This document shows positions 47,854 through 58,100 of a stretch of DNA of 64,000 bases, piece by piece. The translations under genes and the position numbers were made by a program. Origin of the DNA: Mesorhabditis belari (taxonomy: Eukaryota > Nematoda > Chromadorea > Rhabditida > Rhabditidae). The notes below the pieces were generated by a model. It searched no databases. It was not told the DNA's origin and was given only the letters and a program-made list of their open reading frames with translations. Within the stretch, counting starts at the first letter, position 1; each line of letters starts with the position of its first letter. The stretch lies in contig CAUEEP010000740.1 of NCBI GenBank assembly GCA_958450365.1, forward strand, positions 921,501 to 985,500, read 5' to 3'.

Positions 47854-48498
47854 ATTTCATTCTAACTTTTCGAGTTTTTTCATTGTGAAATTCAAATCAA
47901 AAATATTCATTCAGATTCACCATTCAGATTTCAAAATCTGAAACGTTTCTTTCTTGAAGTTAATTGAAAAAAAGAACGACGTAATGAAATCCGCTTTTCT
48001 TTTTCGCTTTTTTTTCGCCTTTTTCATTCTTTAAGATCTCCCCGTGAATTGGGTTCATTTTTGTGTTTGTGAATCGACAAAACATTCATTCTATTCTTAC
48101 TTTTATATAATACTTCTTTTATTAAAAGTAATTTTTAGTCAAAAATTATATGTTTAGATAAAAGATGTGATTATCATTGTGAAATTTCCTTTTCTCTTCT
48201 CAAAGATGTCTTGTTGTCGATCATCGCTTGGGTTTGCTTTAGTTTTTGAATTGATCTTTGCAAAAACGATCATTTATGGCGATCGTTGAAAGAGTTTACA
48301 AAAGTGCTTGGGATTGTCCTGAACACACTGTACTGGGTGTATAAAAGTTAAAAAAGAAAGCATACTCTCCATCTGGTGTACTGATTCTTTTTTTCTCATA
48401 ACACAATCTTTCTCATGAATTTTTTGTCTAATTTGTGTCTAATTTTTTTTTCTTTGAGCATTTTCTTTGGGCTCATTCATTTCTTTAGAACAAATAGA
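47854..48498. other. Intergenic, no gene recognised
   Basis: AT-rich sequence with poly-T tracts. No coding signal or repeat was recognised. Confidence 0.4.
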
Positions 48499-48767
48499 TA
48501 CCGTATATACTGTAATAGTACCCCACCCCCATAATGACGGTGCGGAGCGTTGCGTAGTCTAGCATTGGACGCGTTTTTCTCGACACTGGTTTATGCTACA
48601 ATGCGCGCTTAGGTATCAAAAAATAGCTGAAATTCAGGGCTATTTTTTGATACCAAAGACGCTTTTTTTGAAAGTACGTGTGCTTTGAAAAAAATGAAAT
48701 ACTAAAAAACTTTTGCGACTACGCGACTGTACGAGGGGGGTGGGGTAGTATTACAGTATTTACGGTA
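48499..48767. mobile_element. Palindromic MITE, family TACCGTAAATACTGTAATAG, copy 1
   Basis: Begins TACCGTATATACTGTAATAG and ends ATTACAGTATTTACGGTA. The centre is a second palindrome around ATAGCTGAAATTCAGGGCTA, flanked by GGTATCAAAAAA and its complement. Two more full copies lie at 55332 and 55660. Confidence 0.85.
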
Positions 48768-49723
48768 TGTAAATCGTAAAAAATAGAATTCATTTATTTT
48801 CCTAAGCCTAACAATATTGTAAGATCGAATTTGAATATTTTAATAAGAATATTGTAAGATTTCAACATTTGACCCAAAGTTTTGACCTAAAAACAGCTGT
48901 ATTCCTGTGAAAGAAAGCCAAGAAAGATTCGGCTAATATCTGTCTTTTCGGGAAGAAAAGAAAGGCGATAGGTCAATCGATTTTCTCCCCAAAAAATATT
49001 CCCAAAAGCGCCGCGAAGATCTCCTTATATTATCTGATCTGATTGATTTAATTTTGTAAATTCTACGAAAAGAATGCAATTGTTCTCCTTTTTCAACTCA
49101 TTTCTTTCGCTATTGATAGTTTTGAGGTGAGATTTGTGGAAAAGAAAAGAAAAGAAAAAAGAGAAAAGTTGAACAAATATTGAATGAACTTTCCTCTTTT
49201 TTTTCTTCTATCTTGTACTACATTTTTTGTGTATTTATTCTTTCGAAAAAACCCTCTTAAAGAAAAATCTTCATGTTTTAACGTGAAAAGTCTAGCTTTA
49301 AAATGGCACCAATGTCTTTGATGTGGTGGGTTTTGGTATAAAATCTTCAAAAATTCTCTCTAAAATCTATCCAAAATTTCATAGAAATTGTTATTTGAAA
49401 AGTTTTGTATGAAAAATCACCCCATCTCCTCCTCATTTTTTTCAGTCTTTTAGATAAAATCTTTGTGTCAAAACAAATTTGTCCGTAAAAGTAAAGTGTG
49501 AGAAATTGGATGGATTTTGGAAAGATGTTGGAAAGATGTTGGAAAGATGATGGAAAGATGTTGGAAAGATGATGGAAAGATGTTGGAAAGATGATTTTGG
49601 AAAAAGTTCAGACTTATAAAGATGGGTTTTCTGGACACAAAACACAGATTTACTTGTTTCTTTTTATTTTTCTTTTGATAAATCTCATTCAGTGTCTCTG
49701 GCAGTGAAGACGAAGAAGAAGCG
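48768..49723. other. Region upstream of the glutathione peroxidase gene
   Basis: Likely contains the promoter. It holds a 12-bp minisatellite at about 49514-49596. The CATTCAG ending at 49691 is a candidate trans-splice site for the leader. No other gene was recognised. Confidence 0.45.
49514..49596. repeat. 12-bp minisatellite
   Basis: About seven copies of GGAAAGATGTTG / GGAAAGATGATG, alternating at one base. Confidence 0.85.
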
Positions 49724-52075
49724 ATGAATGCACACAAAACAATCTATGAATTTGTGGTCAAAGATGCTGATGGAAACGAGGTTTCTATGGAGAAATACAG
49801 GTTTCATTTAGAAAAGGCAATTTGTAAAAAAAAAACTCGAAATAGCTCATCGCAAGAAATCATTGTCATCTGATAATGATGAAAGTTTATAAAACCATGA
49901 ACCAATCCCAAGTACAGAGTCATACCAAGTACAGAGTAGAGTAAAACCTATCTCCTTTCGAAAGCTACCGTAAACTTGGCTCTAATTTTATCCAATCTTT
50001 TCTAAGTTTTATGAGAAAGCGCAAAGAATACCGAAAGATACAAAAAAATAGATAGTTTGGATAAAAGATAAAGTGAAAATTACGATAGTTCTCATATGTG
50101 AATTTTGTAATTGTTTCTTTAGTCGGTTCATAATTCATGCGTAATGCATTGTGAATTGACTAAAGAAAAACATGTCAATGTAGTTTCAATGTAATATTGA
50201 AACTACATTGACATGTTTTTCTTTAGTCAATTCACAATTCGTCCATTACATTGAAACTACATTGACATATTTTAGAATCCGTATTCCTATCCTCTACTCT
50301 TTCCCTTTAAAACCATAAATCAAAATGTATTCTTTTCAAAGTTCAATTCTTACTTTTTCAGAGGTCAAGTGTTGATTGTTGTCAATGTTGCAAGTAAGTT
50401 TCCCCCTTTCATTTCTTTTCACTCAAAATTTAGGCAAATGTGGTTTCACTCACTCGAATTACAAACAGTTAAAGGTAAAGGAAATCTGCAAATTCGATTA
50501 TTTTAAATTATTTAGCAACTCTCTGATAACTATTATGATATGGGACTCCGGGTGGCTGCTTTTCCGTGTAATCAATTTGGAGGACAAGAACCGGGATGTG
50601 AAGTGAGGGGAATACTGTATTTTCTCTAATAGTAGTGCACCCTGAGCGTCGCCTAAATTCCTCGAAATCTCGAGAACCGCTTATCAGAACCTATCGATGT
50701 GGGGTCGGAAAATGTAGCTGACGATGAGATCTAGTGGAGGATTAGAGGGTTGAGCTTCTGTGAAAGCTTAGAAACCGTAAAATAGTCACCGACTCGGCTC
50801 GCCGGGGTGCACTATTATTAGAGAAAATACGGTAACTAAAGGGTTTTCTAAAAGGTATCAACTTACCGTAATCTTTAATCAGGTTTAATCCAATCTATCT
50901 ACCTTCTCAGTCCAGAATCAAAATTAAAAGTAAATTAACAGGATAAAATGAAAGCCAAGATTACGGTAGCTTTCACAAGTTGCCACCTTTTAGTGGCACA
51001 TTTACACTCATTTCAACATAATATATTTCAAATTTAATTTCCAGTTGGATGTGCGAATGTTCGTCAAGGACACCTATGAGTATGAGCCCGATTTGTACGC
51101 GAAAATCAATGTGAATGGGCAACAAGCCGATCCATTGTATACTTATCTCAAAAAAGAACAAGGAGGGACGTTGATTGGTGAGGAAAAGTAGAGAGTATGT
51201 GCAGTGCGTGAGAGGGGTACCGATGGGGCAACCATTATTCTCATATTTTATTCCGAATCTAGCACAATCACTAATCTAGCGAGAAAATACAATAAATAGA
51301 AGCAATTGTTGGTTCAGTGTTTCAAAGCCAGAGAAGAAGAAGAAGAAGAAGCAGAAAAAGAAGAAGAAGCAGAAGAAGAAGACGAAGAAGAAAAAGAAGA
51401 AGAAGAAAAAGAAGAAGAAGAAGTAGAAAAAGAATACAATGTGGGCTCCGTCCCTTTTTATCACACAAAAGATCTTTAGAGGAAGGAGAATCAGAGATAT
51501 TCAAAATCAAAGCATCAAATAAGATTTCACAGAAAAGAACTACTTTTCTGCACAGAGTGCAATGAAGATGAAATACTTTTTGGCATTTAACTTGTAACTT
51601 GTAACTTCTAAACTATGTAGACTGTAGACTTAAATGCATTTAATAGCATTTAGTACCTAAATACCTAAATGCTAATTTGCAAATACCATTTAAGCTATGG
51701 TTTTGGAATAAAGAAATCGAATTTTAACTTAAACTACGTAGAATAGGAGTTATTAATATAAAATTGTTAGATCTTATATTTCATTGGAAAGAATCATAAA
51801 GCATCACTCTTTTCAGATGCAATCAAATGGAATTTCACTAAATTTCTCATCAATCGACGGGGTCAAGTTGTGAAAAGGTGAGAAGAAAGGATTTTGAAAA
51901 GTTGAAAAATTAACAATTCAAATTCTAAAATTCTCTACAAAACTACTATATCTATCATTAAAATTCTTTTCATTTCAACTCCTCGATTTTCTTTTCTAGA
52001 TACGCTCCAACGACGGAACCCTCAAAAATGGAAGCTGACATTGAAAAACTCTTGAGTGAGAGTGAAAATTTGTGA
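49724..52075 (+). CDS. Glutathione peroxidase, cysteine type (PHGPx-like)
   Basis: Reduces hydroperoxides with glutathione or thioredoxin. Seven exons join cleanly: 49724-49800, 50362-50393, 50434-50474, 50516-50602, 51045-51177, 51817-51877 and 52000-52075. The protein starts MNAHKTIYEFVVKDADGNEV. It has NVASKCGFT with Cys (TGT) in place of selenocysteine, then RVAAFPCNQFGGQEPG with the catalytic Gln, and WNFTKFLINRRG with the catalytic Trp. The end is EKLLSESENL then TGA. Length (about 168 residues) fits the short, monomeric phospholipid-hydroperoxide class. No secretion signal is seen with this start. A CATTCAG just upstream may be a trans-splice site. Introns 1, 4 and 5 are large and filled with foldback elements and a purine repeat. 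Confidence 0.92.
49965..50095. repeat. Foldback MITE (family ACCGTAATCTTG), diverged copy in GPX intron 1
   Basis: Begins CTACCGTAAACTTGGCTCTA and TTTTATCCAATC, and returns as TTGGATAAAAGATAAAGTGA then ATTACGATAG. Arms are imperfect. Confidence 0.55.
50148..50238. repeat. 43-bp perfect inverted repeat in GPX intron 1
   Basis: The left arm 50148-50190 (starts ATTGTGAATTGACTAAAGAA), 5-nt loop GTAAT, and right arm 50196-50238 match without mismatch. A further copy of the inner sequence (CATTGAAACTACATTGACAT) follows in direct orientation at about 50247-50268. Confidence 0.92.
50613..50834. mobile_element. MITE family TACCGTATTTTCTCTAATA in GPX intron 4
   Basis: Ends are TACTGTATTTTCTCTAATAG plus TAGTGCACCC, and GGGTGCACTATTATTAGAGA plus AAATACGGTA. 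Inverted arms are about 32 bp; the interior is unpaired and non-coding. The terminal TACNGTA resembles the family at 48499, but the interior differs. Element start is 10 bp inside the intron donor. Confidence 0.8.
50863..50976. repeat. Foldback MITE (family ACCGTAATCTTG) in GPX intron 4
   Basis: Begins TACCGTAATCTTTAATCAGG and ends AAGCCAAGATTACGGTA, with outer flanks AAAAGGT and ACCTTTTA also paired. Arms are partly diverged. Confidence 0.65.
51329..51432. repeat. GAA-type purine microsatellite in GPX intron 5
   Basis: About 100 bp of (GAA)n with occasional GCA, GAC and AAA units, all purine-rich on the plus strand. Open frames across it on both strands are artefacts of the repeat. Confidence 0.85.
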
Positions 52076-52710
52076 TATTTCGGCAATGATCTTTTTTTGT
52101 TTTTAAAAATAAATCACATAATTTATTCATTGAATGTTTTCACCATCTCAAAGGAAATTCGATGCTCAAAGACGAATGGTTATTAATAATACTACTTATA
52201 ATAAACAGCTTTTACACTATAAAGTACTAACTTACTAACAATGATTAGAGATTCGATTTACAAGATCCCACCTTGATATGTTTCTTCACTGTTGATTTCT
52301 TTGAGTGACGTCAAGCTGAAGCCGCTAATCTTCAACTACCATCGATCCTTCGAACCAGTTTCCCACATCTCTTTCAATTTCATATCTTCTCTAACTTTCA
52401 TCTTCTCATCCGACAATGAGAAAAATGCCAAAAAGAGGACCCCGAAAGAAATGTAGAAATGAAAACAAAGAAAAATGGGCTCTTGGCTGAAATCCCGGCA
52501 TTTTTTTATTTTTTATTTTAACATTAACCTAAACATAAACCAGTACATTAGTAAATAGAACAATAACCCACATTACAGAAAAATGCAAAAAAAAGTCAGT
52601 ACTTGCATATACCCAATTATATAAATAACATAAAGGAGGAATAACACCTCCATAACAATGCGGATTTATCAACGGTCACTTGGCATCTTTTATCGAATAC
52701 GGGTAAACGA
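52076..52710. other. Intergenic between convergent genes
   Basis: 3' flank of the peroxidase (an AATAAA signal near 52110) followed by AT-rich sequence. No further gene was recognised. Confidence 0.45.
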
Positions 52711-53165
52711 TTAAATGAGTCTGGCACGCAGACGAGAAGCAACTGGTCCAGCTTTTTCTCTACTCTCAACATCGTTAGCCGAATGCTCTGTTTGAGTATC
52801 ATAGAACATCTCACCATCAGCAGGCTCACCATCTTCATCATCATCAATGACAGCCAAGAGATCCATGTCAAGATCAGAAACTGAGCTCACACCCCTTGCG
52901 ATAGAAGTTGCATGACCAGTCTTTCATCTGTCCACTATCGTTGTGTTTATATTTGAGAACGAATCTCATAACTGAGCCAAAGCCAGAAGAAAATGGCTAA
53001 AGATTAGTTTGAACGCAAACGCAATTAAAGATTGGTTTGAAAAGAGAAAATTTTAAAAATGAAATACGTAAAGAATCGATTCGATTAGATTTCTTTCTCT
53101 TGAGCTTTGATGAAGAACTCAAGCTGCTCTCAGACTGGATTGATCTTTCGGGAACCTAGAAATTT
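52711..53165 (-). CDS. Possible acidic protein, carboxyl-terminal exons
   Basis: On the minus strand one frame reads SVSDLDMDLLAVIDDDEDGE, then MFYDTQTEHSANDVE and PVASRLRARLI before TAA at 52713-52711. Upstream, after a TTTCTAG acceptor near 53162, another frame reads VPERSIQSESSLSSSSKLKR. Acidic and serine-rich composition suggests the tail of a nuclear or scaffold protein, but no family was recognised and the exon joins are not resolved. Confidence 0.3.
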
Positions 53166-53203
53166 TAAACCCCAATCTCAGTTGACTTTGTCTATGTTGA
53201 TAA

Positions 53204-53566
53204 GTGTGTTTCTCTCGAGTAATGCACTTTCTAAAAGGCACCTATTTTAGACAAACTACCATAGTCGAACCGTTAGTTTTCATTCGATCAGCCCAATTTG
53301 GTCATATGTCGACGAAGAATCAGAAGGCTCCGTTAATGATACCAAAATTTGTGGCTGATCAAATGAAAACTGACGGTTTAGCTCAAAGAACCATTTATTT
53401 ATTTATTCAATCAAGTGGGGAAATTCAAAAGATCGCCTTGATTGCAAAGAGCGATTCGACATTGAGAAAAATATACGTTAGCAAAATTTGTTTGTTGTAT
53501 GTTGAAAATAGAATTGAGAAAAAAATGTATAAAGTTGGAGCGAGCGATCACTCAAAATTTGAGTGA
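53204..53566 (+). CDS. Hypothetical 120-residue protein
   Basis: A single open frame ending in TGA at 53566. It reads in part MIPKFVADQMKTDGLAQRTI, IQSSGEIQKIALIAKSDSTL, with normal amino-acid balance and no low complexity. The best internal start may be the Met at about 53306 (MSTKNQKAP). No motif was recognised and no splice sites are needed. It may be a real small gene or a chance frame. Confidence 0.3.
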   Translation: MCFSRVMHFLKGTYFRQTTIVEPLVFIRSAQFGHMSTKNQKAPLMIPKFVADQMKTDGLAQRTIYLFIQSSGEIQKIALIAKSDSTLRKIYVSKICLLYVENRIEKKMYKVGASDHSKFE

Positions 53567-53838
53567 CGCTTTCAAATGACGTGTTTTCTAAAAGGTGTAA
53601 ACTTTCGAGAACCATCGTAGTCTTGCCCTTGTCTCAGCCAGAGCTTCGGTTTCTATTGTAAACCCTCAATTGGAGCTAATTGTGGAATTCACAAAAGCTA
53701 AAGTTGCTCAAAATTTGCATACATGGCGCGAAACTGTCGGAAAAGAGCCAAATTTGCATTGATCGATCAAATAAAAGGAAATGGTTTGTGAGGAGAAATC
53801 ATATCACCCATCTCACATACTCCTCTTCAATCATCAAA

Positions 53839-54143
53839 ATGAACTTCCTCTTGGCGTTCATCCTTCTCGCCATCGTCGCTGCTCTCGTCTACGCTCACAC
53901 GCAAGGACTTTTGTTGCCAACCATTCAGGTAAGCTTTTATTGATTTGTTATTTATTTTGTTCATTTGAACATTTCTGATAGTTGGTTGATTTGTTGTTGA
54001 TAGTTTTTTTGCTTGATAGCCATTTTTTAACGTTCTTAACTTTTCCTATTCAGCGAATCCAAGACGTGATCCAGAAGTGCGTTGGTGGAGCCGCCGGCAC
54101 TCAGCCATTGCAACCAGTCGGTCCCTCAAACAAACGGAAATAG
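53839..54143 (+). CDS. Small secreted peptide, 59 residues
   Basis: Two exons of 90 bp each (53839-53928 and 54054-54143) joined by a GTAAGC donor and TATTCAG acceptor, in phase 0. The first encodes MNFLLAFILLAIVAALVYAH, a clear signal peptide, then TQGLLLPTIQ. The second gives RIQDVIQKCVGGAAGTQPLQ and ends PVGPSNKRK with TAG. The mature peptide would have one cysteine and a basic carboxyl end; no known peptide family was recognised. An AATAAAAG about 70 bp upstream could act as a TATA-like element. Equal exon sizes and clean splice sites support a real gene. Confidence 0.6.
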
Positions 54144-55120
54144 GTAGAGAGTTTTTACAGCCTTTGGAATTTGCTAATGTTTCATTGTAATTGTTTCAAC
54201 CACATTCTCTTCGTATTCAATTTCTTTCTTTTAGGCATCGATCGACGGTTTGACTGGCCTCTCTTCATGATCTCATTCCCGCGTTCAGTCTGGACTCTTC
54301 CTTCACAATGATTCGCCCATCTAAACTGACTATTCGTTTATTGCCTGACTCAATTGAATAAAAGTTAATAAAAATTGGATCGTGAGTTGAAAATAAAGTG
54401 TTTGCATGTAAATTTTTGGGCCTGACTGAATAAATGAAAACCAAAAAAAAAGAAGTAAATGGCGACAACACAAATTGTTTACTCGTAATGTTTCAATCAA
54501 AGATTTGCAAAATAAAACATGGACTCAATTTAACTTCAAGGAAATTTGACTATGAGAGTTTTTAGAGGGGAAAAGATACATTGGCTAAGCTTTTCAAAGT
54601 TGAATGGAGTCAAGAAAATGAGCATTTCATGCTTTAAGGACCAATTTGCACAATGGCACAACCAAATTTGAAAGAAAAACCCAAGAAATTGTCTAATTTG
54701 ATGGTTTCCGAAAAGAGTTTTCCCGTATCTCGTATTGAATTCGATCTGAATTGAACGATCGACTCGCACTTCGATGAGATCTCCATTGCTGGAATTCGTT
54801 TATTGCTGTTTATTCAATTTTTGAACTTAAAACAAACCATTGCATAAAAATATGCAATACAAATGCACGTGATGAGAAGAAAAAGTTGAAGAAATGAGAG
54901 GAGAATCGTGAAAAAACACGAAAGATCACAATTGGATAGAGTTGAGGAAAGGGAAGAGGAGGGGGAAATCTGGAAATGGCATTTCTCGAGAAGGATTTGA
55001 CAATTTGTTTTCTTTCTGAAAAGTGTCAGCTCTTGGCTTTCACCGTAATCTTGTCTCTAGTTTTCTTGGCTCTTAACTTTCTCGTAATCTTGTTCACTTT
55101 TGATCTGATTCTGCGAGATT
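54144..55120. other. Intergenic between convergent genes
   Basis: 3' flanks of the secreted-peptide gene and the ZP gene. It contains the left half of a foldback MITE from about 55042. An ORF at 54536-54769 on the minus strand has no recognised motif. Confidence 0.4.
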
Positions 55121-55180
55121 TCAAAGGATATTAAAGGTAAAAAAAGTGGAGAGATTGGATAAAAATAGAGCCAGAAAAAG
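55042..55180. repeat. Foldback MITE (family ACCGTAATCTTG), copy at the ZP gene 3' end
   Basis: Left end CACCGTAATCTTGTCTCTAG, right arm GATTGGATAAAAATAGAGCC. The right arm overlaps the possible last coding bases of the ZP gene on the minus strand. Confidence 0.6.
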
Positions 55181-58100
55181 TTGATATTTTTTAGAAAACC
55201 TAGAAACTTTGATTTCTTTCATTACCTCTTCAACATCAATTTCCGATTTGTTTTCTTTTGCCGTTCCATTTCCCATCAAAATTCGCATTCGACCACCACT
55301 TATCTAAAGTGATTTCACTATAAAATGAACCTACCGTAAATACTGTAATAGTACGCCACCCCCCTCGTACAGTCGCGTAGTCGCAAAAGTTTTTTAGTAT
55401 TTCATTTGTTTCAAAGCGCCTGTACTTTCAAAAAATGCGTCTTTGGTATCAAAAAATAGCCCTGAAATTCAGGGCTATTTTTTGATACCTAAGCGCGCAT
55501 TGTAGCATAAACCAGTGTCGAGAAAAACTCGTTCAAAGCTAGACTACGCAACACTCCGCACCGTCATTATGGGGGTGGGGTCACTATTACAGTATTTACG
55601 GTAGGTAGATTGGCGAAAAGTAAGCCAAAGAGCTTGTGCTTGTAAGCGCATAAAGTACATACCGTAAATACTGTAATAGTACCCCACCCCCCTCGTACAG
55701 TCGCGTAGTCGCAAAAGTTTTTTAGTATTTCATTTTTTGCAAAGCACTTTCAAAAACTTTCAACTTTACTTTCAAAAAATGCGTCTTTGGTATCAAAAAA
55801 TAGCCCTGAATTTCAGCTATTTTTTGATACCTAAGCGCGCATTGTAGCATAAACCAGTGTCGAGAAAAACGCGTCCAAAGCTAGACTACGCAACGCTCCG
55901 CACCGTCATTATGGGCGTGGGGTACTATTACAGTATTTACGGTAGCTTCTACTTGGCCTTTGAACTACCTGGCTACCGGTCATAAACAAGTAAGTATTGA
56001 TTGATTAAACACACTTAAACAAACCCTGTAAACATCTTGATATAGCTGAACATTCCTTCCATTCAATGTCAATGACCTTCTCCTTCGTTGCCTTGATAGT
56101 TGACTGAAAATCATACTCGATAATCTCCTTTTTGTCCACTCACCCAATATCTTCTATGAGTAGATCTTTATTACATTCCGGCATACAATTAATTGAACAT
56201 GTTTCCACAAGAGAACTATATGAGATATCTGTCTGAAAATGGATGGTAAAAGTGCAGAATTCTTCATGAACCTCTTCATCAAATCGATCAAAATCCAATT
56301 TGATCACGAGTCGATTCGGGGATTTTCTCGACATCGATTTGATCATTTCTCGATCGGAGACACATCTGAAACAAAAATTAAGCAAAAAAAAGAGATTTAT
56401 AAAAGATTGTTAGCCATAACACCTCTATTAGACTTTGTTAGACAAATGTTAGAGGCTGTAAACCAAGTCTGACCGACCCAGGCCAAAGCCAAGCCCAGCA
56501 AGACCAAGAAAGAGCCTGACTTGACCGAAGATCGGGAATTTTGATTGAAAACATGTGCCCAAGAGCTGAATATTCAAACGAACCCATTCTCATCAATGAG
56601 AATTTTCGGCTTTATTTGCCCTCCTCGATGTAAAATGAGATTTCTGACGGTGAACTCTTGATTGATCTCGTTTGTTTTGTCATCAATTTCGATAATGATT
56701 TCCCCCTTTTCTTTTCTCTCGATCAAATCGCTTTCAACGCCATTCTTCTCAAAGTGGAGGCTGAAAAAAATGGGATGTTTTTGAAGGAATAACGAATTAA
56801 AAACTATTGTACCCACTTGAACTTTGATTTTGAAGTGGCTTTGATTGGGACACGAAGGGATCCGGTCGGTACAATGAGACCATTTCTTCTGAAAATGACC
56901 GTATTAAAAAGAATACATTCATTCACACAAATGTAATTAATGTGGTTCAAAAAATACACAAGCACAACTCCAAAGTCATAAATATAGGGCAAAAAGAACC
57001 AATAATCTAGCCAGGATTGAACAATTGAAGTCCCGATTAAGAAACAGGCCTCTTAGCCAGTCGGCCATCGTGGTTAATAACTCACAAAGTTGTCTCATTT
57101 CCAGCTGAGACTTTCATATGAACAGCCACTGTTTGATCGAGAATCGGCTCGCCTTGGGTGTGAATACGGCAATGAACCTAACAAGTGTAGCAAAGTGAAC
57201 AAGAAATTGTAGGCTAAGCCTATTTTACAATTTAAACAATTCTAAATTTGTTTACCTGGATTGTTTTATCTCGAATGGTGATCAATTGTGTGCTTCCCTC
57301 TTTCAAGTAAATGATTCCCGAATAGGAACGAGATGGGAACGCTTTCTCCGTCATTCCACATCTAAATAAAATGTGAATTTTGGAAATCTTCTTTTCCCAA
57401 CTTACTTCTCATATGGTAAATCAAGATGAAAAGCATAATTTGGATTGATTTTTCTTTCGCATAGAATCTCCTTTGATCTTTTCGTTCTCAATTCTCCACC
57501 AAAAAGTTTCATCGATGTCGCGTGTAATTCCATTGATTCGGGTTTACATTTCAGTGTGACTAAAAGCAGAAACAATACAATTTCTAAAATATGACAACAT
57601 TCGAAAAGGTACCGTGATCTTGGCTCTACTTTTATTCAAGCTTTTTACATCAAAATCAGTAGTGAATAGACTGAACAAAAGTAGAGCTCAGATTACAGAG
57701 CTTTTTGAATGTTGCCATGTTTTAGACAAACGATAAATGTATTCGGGAAATCTTTCAATCACAAATCTCATCACTTACATTGTGTACAATCATCCAATTC
57801 GCCCATTATCAAATTGCTTTTGATCATCTCTCCATGCAATCCATTTCTTCCCAATTCTCTTCTCGTTGAATGCGATAAATAACATCTTTTCGTATCTCTA
57901 TCATAAGTATACATTCGACATGTCCCTTTTTCTTCTTTTCTCTATATCAAATATGTATTTTCTTTCATATCATCACTCCAAAACCTCTAAACATCGATTT
58001 TCGCAAGCTTTTGCATCAACAATATTCAAGATTTTTTCATCAAAATGATCAGTGATTCCGGCTGAATGAAGAGCGAGAAATGAACATGTCGAAAGGGTTG

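Noticed and set aside
47092..48767. CRISPR-like repeat array from the recurring GATCGTCACTTTCGCGCGTC words
   Set aside because: The words are inverted-repeat arms of MITEs, irregularly spaced and in both orientations, in a eukaryotic genome.
51276..51565. Long open frames on both strands rich in Phe, Leu or Arg
   Set aside because: They are translations of the GAA-type microsatellite in a peroxidase intron.
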